This document shows, piece after piece, positions 59,721 through 64,000 of a stretch of DNA of 64,000 bases. Source of the stretch: Roseiarcus sp037446355 (GTDB taxonomy: Bacteria > Pseudomonadota > Alphaproteobacteria > Rhizobiales > Beijerinckiaceae). The position numbers were made by a program, and so were the translations under genes. Numbering within the stretch: the stretch's first letter is position 1; each line of letters starts with the position of its first letter. Location of the stretch: the NCBI GenBank assembly GCA_037446355.1, contig JBBIIT010000010.1:11327-75326 (forward strand), read 5' to 3'. The notes under the pieces are model-generated. The model was not told the DNA's origin. It saw only the letters and a program-made list of their open reading frames with translations, and ran no database searches.

Positions 59721-60365
59721 TCAGCCGCCGGGGCAGTCCTTCAGCGCGCGATCGATGGCCTGACTGAAACCAACCAGTGAATAGGTGTCGAGCGTCACGC
59801 CGCCCTTCTTCGATGCGGCCTTGATCTTGATCTGCGTTCCCTTGCGCATTTCGTCGATCAATTGGCTTTCTCGGGCCGCGTTCTTGACCCAGAGGTTGCT
59901 GCCCTTGGGCAGAAGTTCGAACTCGGTCTCGCCGATGGTCGCGGTCGGCGACACCGCGTCGCTCTTGGACTTCTTCGCGTCGGGCTTCTTCTTTTCCTTG
60001 TTCTTGTCCTTGGCGTCGGCCTCGGGCGCGCCGGCAACCTCGAAGCCCATGATGAACGACACTTCATTGCGCACACCCTCGCCGGGGCGCTCGGAAATGA
60101 ATGCGTAGCCGGGATCGCGCTTGAGGTCGGCCGGCGCGCGATCCTTGGGCTGCGCGAGCGTGTAACAGATCCGCGACTTGCCGGCATGGCTCTGGAAAAC
60201 GCTCCAGTCGCCGTAGGTCGCCACCAGCGCGGGCTTGCCGGCGGGAGTGTCTTTCTCCGGCTTCTTGGCGGGCGCGCCGAGCGCGGGAGCGGCGAGTGCG
60301 AGAAGAGCGAGAGCGGCGCCGAATGCGGCGAACGGACGGGCGGCTGACGGCGCGGCGAACAACAT
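59721..60365 (-). CDS. Invasion-associated locus B (IalB) family protein
   Basis: 214 residues. The signal peptide ends in ALGAPA near residue 31. The core has YGDWSVFQSHAGKSRICYTLAQPKDR, the family hallmark, and a pair of Cys residues (CYTLAQ and the final DCPGG). A Lys-rich low-complexity insert (about 118-137) is unusual. IalB-like proteins are periplasmic and widespread in alphaproteobacteria; the invasion name comes from Bartonella and does not imply pathogenicity. Confidence 0.87.
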   Translation of the reverse strand: MLFAAPSAARPFAAFGAALALLALAAPALGAPAKKPEKDTPAGKPALVATYGDWSVFQSHAGKSRICYTLAQPKDRAPADLKRDPGYAFISERPGEGVRNEVSFIMGFEVAGAPEADAKDKNKEKKKPDAKKSKSDAVSPTATIGETEFELLPKGSNLWVKNAARESQLIDEMRKGTQIKIKAASKKGGVTLDTYSLVGFSQAIDRALKDCPGG

Positions 60366-60531
60366 GTAACCTCATTCCTACGACGGTCGCGAACGGCGCA
60401 AACGGGCCCGCGCCGGATCGGATTGCGCCGCGAAACCGGCGAAAATCCGACGGGCGGACTTCTCCACCGGACGGGTCATTGTGTAAACCTGCACAAGGTT
60501 AATGAAAAATAAGTAAAATTCGAGGCGTCCC

Positions 60532-61530
60532 TTGAAGGCTCTGGTTTGCGAACGACTTGGTCCCGCCGAAGCTCTGCGACTGATCGACGCGGATGAACCC
60601 GTCGCGGGGGAGGGCGAAGCGCTCGTCGAAGTCGCTTTCGCGGCGCTCAACTTCTTCGATACGTTAATTATCGCGGGAAAATACCAGATCAAACCGGCGC
60701 CGCCCTTCTCGCCGGCGGGCGAGTTTTCCGGCCGTATCGTCGCCTTGGGCCACGGAGTGGCCGGACTGACCATCGGCGACCGCGTCATGGGGTTCCTGCC
60801 CTATGGCGCGGCGCGCGAGCGCATAGCCGTTCCCGCCGAGCGCCTGTTCCGTCTGCCGGACGCCTTGGGACTGGATCGCGCGGCCGGGCTCTCGATCGCC
60901 TATGGCGCGACGGTTCACGCGCTCGAACAACGCGGCGAATTGAAAGCGGGCGAATCGCTTGTGGTGCTGGGCGCCTCGGGAGGCGTCGGGCTGGCGGCTG
61001 TGGAAGTGGGCGCCCAGATGGGCGCGAGGGTGATCGCCTGCGCCTCGTCGGACGAAAAACTCGAATTCGCGCGCCGGCACGGCGCCGCCGAGACCCTCAA
61101 TTACCGAAGCGCTGACCTGCGGACAGAGTTGAAGCGCCTGACCGGCGAACGCGGCGTCGATGTCGTCTACGATCCGGTCGGCGGAGCGATGACGGAGGTG
61201 GCGCTGCGCTCGCTCGGTTGGAAGGGGCGTCTGCTGATCGTCGGCTTCGCCTCGGGGGAAATCCCGCGTCCGCCGCTCAATCTGACCCTGCTCAAGGGCT
61301 GCGATATCCGCGGCGTGTTCTGGACCGAATTCGTCGCGCGCGAGCCCGCGGCTCATCGGCGCAACATGTCGAAACTGCTGAGCTGGGCCGCGCAGGGCGC
61401 AATATCGGCGCATGTCTCGTCGGTTCACCGTTTGGAGGAATTCTCGCTTGCGTTTCAAGCTATTACGAGGCGCGAGGCGTTGGGCAAAGTGCTGCTGCGG
61501 TTAAGTGACGCGATCTTCAACGGCCGTTAG
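60532..61530 (+). CDS. NADPH:quinone oxidoreductase family (MDR) protein
   Basis: 332 residues, medium-chain dehydrogenase without zinc ligands. N-terminal GroES-like domain; NADPH motif VVLGASGGVGLAAVEVG near 143-159; VYDPVGG follows. It starts with TTG at 60532, with GAGGCG upstream and no ATG in the family position. It reduces quinones or enones. The 165-base stretch before it (60366-60531) holds no gene I can support. Confidence 0.9.
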   Translation: MKALVCERLGPAEALRLIDADEPVAGEGEALVEVAFAALNFFDTLIIAGKYQIKPAPPFSPAGEFSGRIVALGHGVAGLTIGDRVMGFLPYGAARERIAVPAERLFRLPDALGLDRAAGLSIAYGATVHALEQRGELKAGESLVVLGASGGVGLAAVEVGAQMGARVIACASSDEKLEFARRHGAAETLNYRSADLRTELKRLTGERGVDVVYDPVGGAMTEVALRSLGWKGRLLIVGFASGEIPRPPLNLTLLKGCDIRGVFWTEFVAREPAAHRRNMSKLLSWAAQGAISAHVSSVHRLEEFSLAFQAITRREALGKVLLRLSDAIFNGR

Positions 61531-61604
61531 GGCTTGCGAAACATGTTGCGCCGCACAATATGCCGCCGGGTTGGAAACGTCGGGGACAAGATTCGAGATT
61601 AAAC

Positions 61605-62222
61605 ATGTCGAATGCGATTGAAACCCGACCTGTTTCCACGGTTGTAGATATTCGCCGGTTATGGCCCGCCGATATGCCCGCGTTCCGCGAGCATTTATTG
61701 CGCCTCGACGCGCGCAGCCGTCATGAGCGCTTCGGCGGCGGAATGTCCGACGAATTCGTCGCGCATTACGCTGAAAGCTGCTTCGGGCAGGGCGATCTCG
61801 TTTTCGGCGCCTTCGTCGACGGGCAATTGCACGGCGCGGGCGAATTGCGCTCGAACGCGGCAATCTGGACCGAGCAGGCGCCGTTTCAGAACCACGTCCA
61901 TGCCGAAGCCGCCTTCAGCGTCGAAGAGGAATATCGGCGTCGCGGCATCGGCGAGAAACTGTTCCGTCGCATCCAGCGCGCGGCCAGCAACCATGGGGTC
62001 GAGACGATCGACATTGTTTGTATGCCGGACAATGTCGGGATGCGACGCTTGGCGGAGAAATTCAAGACCCAGTTCGTTTTCGAGGAAAGCCAGTTCACCG
62101 GTCGTCTCACCGCCCGCACGCCAACTCCCTACTCGCTGATGCGCGAAGTTGCGCGCGACGTCGCCGACTTCACGTCCTCGGTGTTCGACGCGCAATTGCG
62201 CGCTTTGGGCGGGCGGGCGTGA
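61605..62222 (+). CDS. GNAT-family N-acetyltransferase
   Basis: 205 residues with the GNAT acetyl-CoA loop in VEEEYRRRGIGEKLFRRIQ (about 106-124) and a second strand IDIVCMPDNVGMRRLAEKF. The C-terminal 40 residues extend beyond the domain. The acceptor is unknown. No operon partner is obvious; the following gene is convergent with an 7-base gap. Confidence 0.85.
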   Translation: MSNAIETRPVSTVVDIRRLWPADMPAFREHLLRLDARSRHERFGGGMSDEFVAHYAESCFGQGDLVFGAFVDGQLHGAGELRSNAAIWTEQAPFQNHVHAEAAFSVEEEYRRRGIGEKLFRRIQRAASNHGVETIDIVCMPDNVGMRRLAEKFKTQFVFEESQFTGRLTARTPTPYSLMREVARDVADFTSSVFDAQLRALGGRA

Positions 62223-62229
62223 AGGTCGG

Positions 62230-63747
62230 TCAATCCGGCCCGTAGGGCAGGGGGAAAGCCTTGGCGAGAACGTGGGCGCGCGCGAGCGTGAACTGTCGCT
62301 CAACGCGCCCGCCGCGCCCCACCGCGAGGCTCTCGCCGGGCTCGACCGATTGAAAATATCCGCCGAGTTCGCGTAGTGCGATTTCGCCATATTCCGAAGG
62401 CGCAACGATCAGCGCGTCTTTGCCGATCTGGGCGTGCGGATCGCAGGCGAAAGCGAAGCCGCGCGGATCGTTGGCAAAGGCGCAAACCGGCGTGCCCGGC
62501 CCGAGCGCGACGCCGACGCGCCCGCCCGTGCGCCAATTGTCGACGACGACGAAATCCGGCGGGCGGCCGTTGAAGCCGCGCCAAGCCGCGCTGGCGCGAA
62601 TATCGGGCCAGTCGTAGGCGTAACGGGTGGGATCGCGACCGCCCACGGCGGGAAAACCGAACACACTTTGCGGACCCAGATCGACCGCGGCGACATAAAT
62701 CGCCGCTGTGGCCGCCGACAGGACGACGCTTGCCCGCGCCCACAGGCGCAAAACAGCTTCGCCGCGCTCGGCGAGCCATGCCCCGGCGAGCGGAAAGGCG
62801 AACAGCCACGCGGAATTGAACCAGTGCGGAATCGCGCGTTGACCGAGTATCGGCATGAACGCGAACAATAGCAGCGGCGGCGCGACGAGCCAGAGCAGAA
62901 ACCGCTCGCCGCTCTCCGCTTTCAATCGCGCCGCACGCGCCAGGCCGAGCGCGACGGGAACGGCGATCCACGGCGACAGCAGCGCGATTTGCGCGCCAAG
63001 GCCCTCGGCTATCGCTGTCCAGACCTTGGCGTCGAGGCTCAAGCTCGCGGCGGCGCGGCCCGATTGAAAAGCGAAGGAGACCCAATGGTGTTCGGCGTTC
63101 CAGATCAGCGCCGGCGAGAAGATTAGCAGGGCCAGCGCCGCGCCGAGGTAGGGCCGGTAATCGCTCAACCAATGTCGATGACGCGGCGAAAGTAGGAGAA
63201 AGCCGAAAAGGCCGATGGGCGCGAAGATCGCCGCGTATTTGGCGAGACCCGCCAAACCGAAAGCAAAGCCGGCGAGGAGCCACGATCCGAGCCCGCGCGA
63301 ATCCCCGTCGGGCGCGAACAAAATCTCCGCGAGCGCCGAGCCCGCGCAGGCGAGCATCAGCAGCATCGGCGTGTCCGGCATGATGTAGCCGTCGGGCATG
63401 ACGAGGAAATAAGCGGTCGCGTTGAACGCGAATACGGTCCACCAACCGGCGTCCTCGCCGAACAGCCTCCGCGCGATGGCGAGCAGGGGCCAGTTGGTCG
63501 CGACGATCATCGCCCAGAACGGCAGCCGCGCGGATTTGCCCTCGCCGAACAACGCGACGAAGCCGTGCAGAATCCATTGATGCAGCGGCGGGTGGTCGAA
63601 ATAGGACAGCGCCAGAGTGCGCGAAATGACGAGCGTGTAGGCTTCGTCGTCGTTGAAGCCGGTGACGAAGATCGCAACGAGCTTTTCGAGCGCGCAAAGG
63701 CCCGCGAATGCGAGGATGAATCTTGCCGGCGATTTGGCGGCGATCAG
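62230..63747 (-). CDS. ArnT/PMT-like (GT39) membrane glycosyltransferase
   Basis: About 505 residues with about ten membrane helices. The first periplasmic loop has FNDDEAYTLVISRTLALSYFDHPPLHQW, where the acidic pair and the HPPLH motif mark GT39/GT83 lipid-linked sugar transferases. The start is not an ordinary codon: the reading frame enters at CTG (63747-63745), overlapping the sdhB stop, with no ATG, GTG or TTG nearby that gives a normal start. A start inside sdhB cannot be ruled out. The substrate is unknown; lipid A or other cell-envelope glycans are likely. Confidence 0.8.
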   Translation of the reverse strand: MIAAKSPARFILAFAGLCALEKLVAIFVTGFNDDEAYTLVISRTLALSYFDHPPLHQWILHGFVALFGEGKSARLPFWAMIVATNWPLLAIARRLFGEDAGWWTVFAFNATAYFLVMPDGYIMPDTPMLLMLACAGSALAEILFAPDGDSRGLGSWLLAGFAFGLAGLAKYAAIFAPIGLFGFLLLSPRHRHWLSDYRPYLGAALALLIFSPALIWNAEHHWVSFAFQSGRAAASLSLDAKVWTAIAEGLGAQIALLSPWIAVPVALGLARAARLKAESGERFLLWLVAPPLLLFAFMPILGQRAIPHWFNSAWLFAFPLAGAWLAERGEAVLRLWARASVVLSAATAAIYVAAVDLGPQSVFGFPAVGGRDPTRYAYDWPDIRASAAWRGFNGRPPDFVVVDNWRTGGRVGVALGPGTPVCAFANDPRGFAFACDPHAQIGKDALIVAPSEYGEIALRELGGYFQSVEPGESLAVGRGGRVERQFTLARAHVLAKAFPLPYGPD

Positions 63748-64000
63748 ATGCGCCGCTCCGACATCATGGTCTTGATATGCGCGATCGCCTTGGCGGGGTT
63801 GAGCCCCTTGGGGCAGGTCTTGGCGCAATTGAGGATGGTGTGACAGCGATAGAGCCGGAACGGATCTTCGAGATTGTCGAGCCGTTCGCCCTGCGCCTCG
63901 TCGCGCGAGTCGATCAACCAGCGATACGCCTGCAACAGCACGGCGGGGCCGAGATAGCGGTCGCCGTTCCACCAATAGCTCGGGCACGAAGTCGAGCAGG
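63744..64000 (-). CDS. sdhB: Succinate dehydrogenase iron-sulfur subunit, C-terminal part
   Basis: The last 85 codons of a gene that runs off the right edge. CSTSCPSYWWNGDRYLGP and CHTILNCAKTCPKGLNP carry the Cys ligands of the 4Fe-4S and 3Fe-4S clusters. The product is the electron-transfer subunit of complex II. The stop overlaps the glycosyltransferase frame. Confidence 0.96.
   Translation of the reverse strand, partial: CSTSCPSYWWNGDRYLGPAVLLQAYRWLIDSRDEAQGERLDNLEDPFRLYRCHTILNCAKTCPKGLNPAKAIAHIKTMMSERRI

Overview
The window looks like chromosomal DNA of an alphaproteobacterium, most likely of the order Hyphomicrobiales (Rhizobiales). I cannot name the genus. The evidence is high GC content, a GcrA cell-cycle regulator, an IalB-family secreted protein, a FixK/FNR-boxed ccoNOQP-ccoGHIS cluster, an hslO-argF-argD operon, an rpoN-hpf-ptsN operon, and a tRNA-His that lacks the extra G at position -1 and carries A73. 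Almost everything is densely packed core chromosome with many ATGA start/stop overlaps. I see no prophage, insertion sequence or CRISPR array. A run of exactly 100 N (3332-3431) is a scaffold gap that cuts two convergent genes.

Layout. 1-3331: arylesterase (partial) divergent from a YbbA/YbbP-type ABC exporter. 3432-5861 (minus): metallophosphoesterase, cupredoxin, ECF sigma factor and anti-sigma factor, behind a candidate ECF promoter. 6174-12182: ftsH, then minus-strand ispA and argD-argF-hslO; argD has a near-consensus promoter followed at once by a terminator-like hairpin. 12671-16041: gcrA, a short PhoU-like protein, a PhoR-like kinase without membrane segments, and a YbhN-type membrane protein. 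16199-20159: oxidoreductase, DUF2244 protein, nth, dctA, tRNA-His. 20273-25503: a fatty-acid-hydroxylase-like protein and a complete Liv-type ABC uptake operon. 25547-29025: a small orphan ORF, a TonB-like protein, DUF971, cysG, a TusA-like protein.

28995-38154 is the most accessory-looking part. It is a catabolic island with an AraC regulator, SDR dehydrogenase, KstD-like flavoprotein, IlvD/Edd dehydratase, crotonase, feruloyl-CoA-synthase-like ligase and a metal-dependent amidohydrolase. Its substrate cannot be read from sequence. 38174-47361 is a microaerobic respiration block: a universal stress protein and ccoNOQP-ccoGHIS, with one FixK/FNR box facing each transcription unit.

47369-51670 (minus): rpoN, hpf, ptsN, purS, purQ, hisE. 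51933-53339: ahcY, preceded by a perfect AT-rich inverted repeat and a hairpin that contains the Shine-Dalgarno sequence. 53847-58652: ruvC-ruvA, then a VapBC toxin-antitoxin pair and a membrane protein inserted before ruvB, followed by a 47-residue membrane peptide, xerD and a DUF167 gene. 58750-64000: xth, tRNA-Leu(UAA), an ialB-like gene, quinone oxidoreductase, GNAT protein, a GT39-like glycosyltransferase and the 3' end of sdhB.

The strongest leads are the argD leader, the ahcY control region, the toxin-antitoxin pair inside the ruv operon, and the uncharacterised catabolic island.
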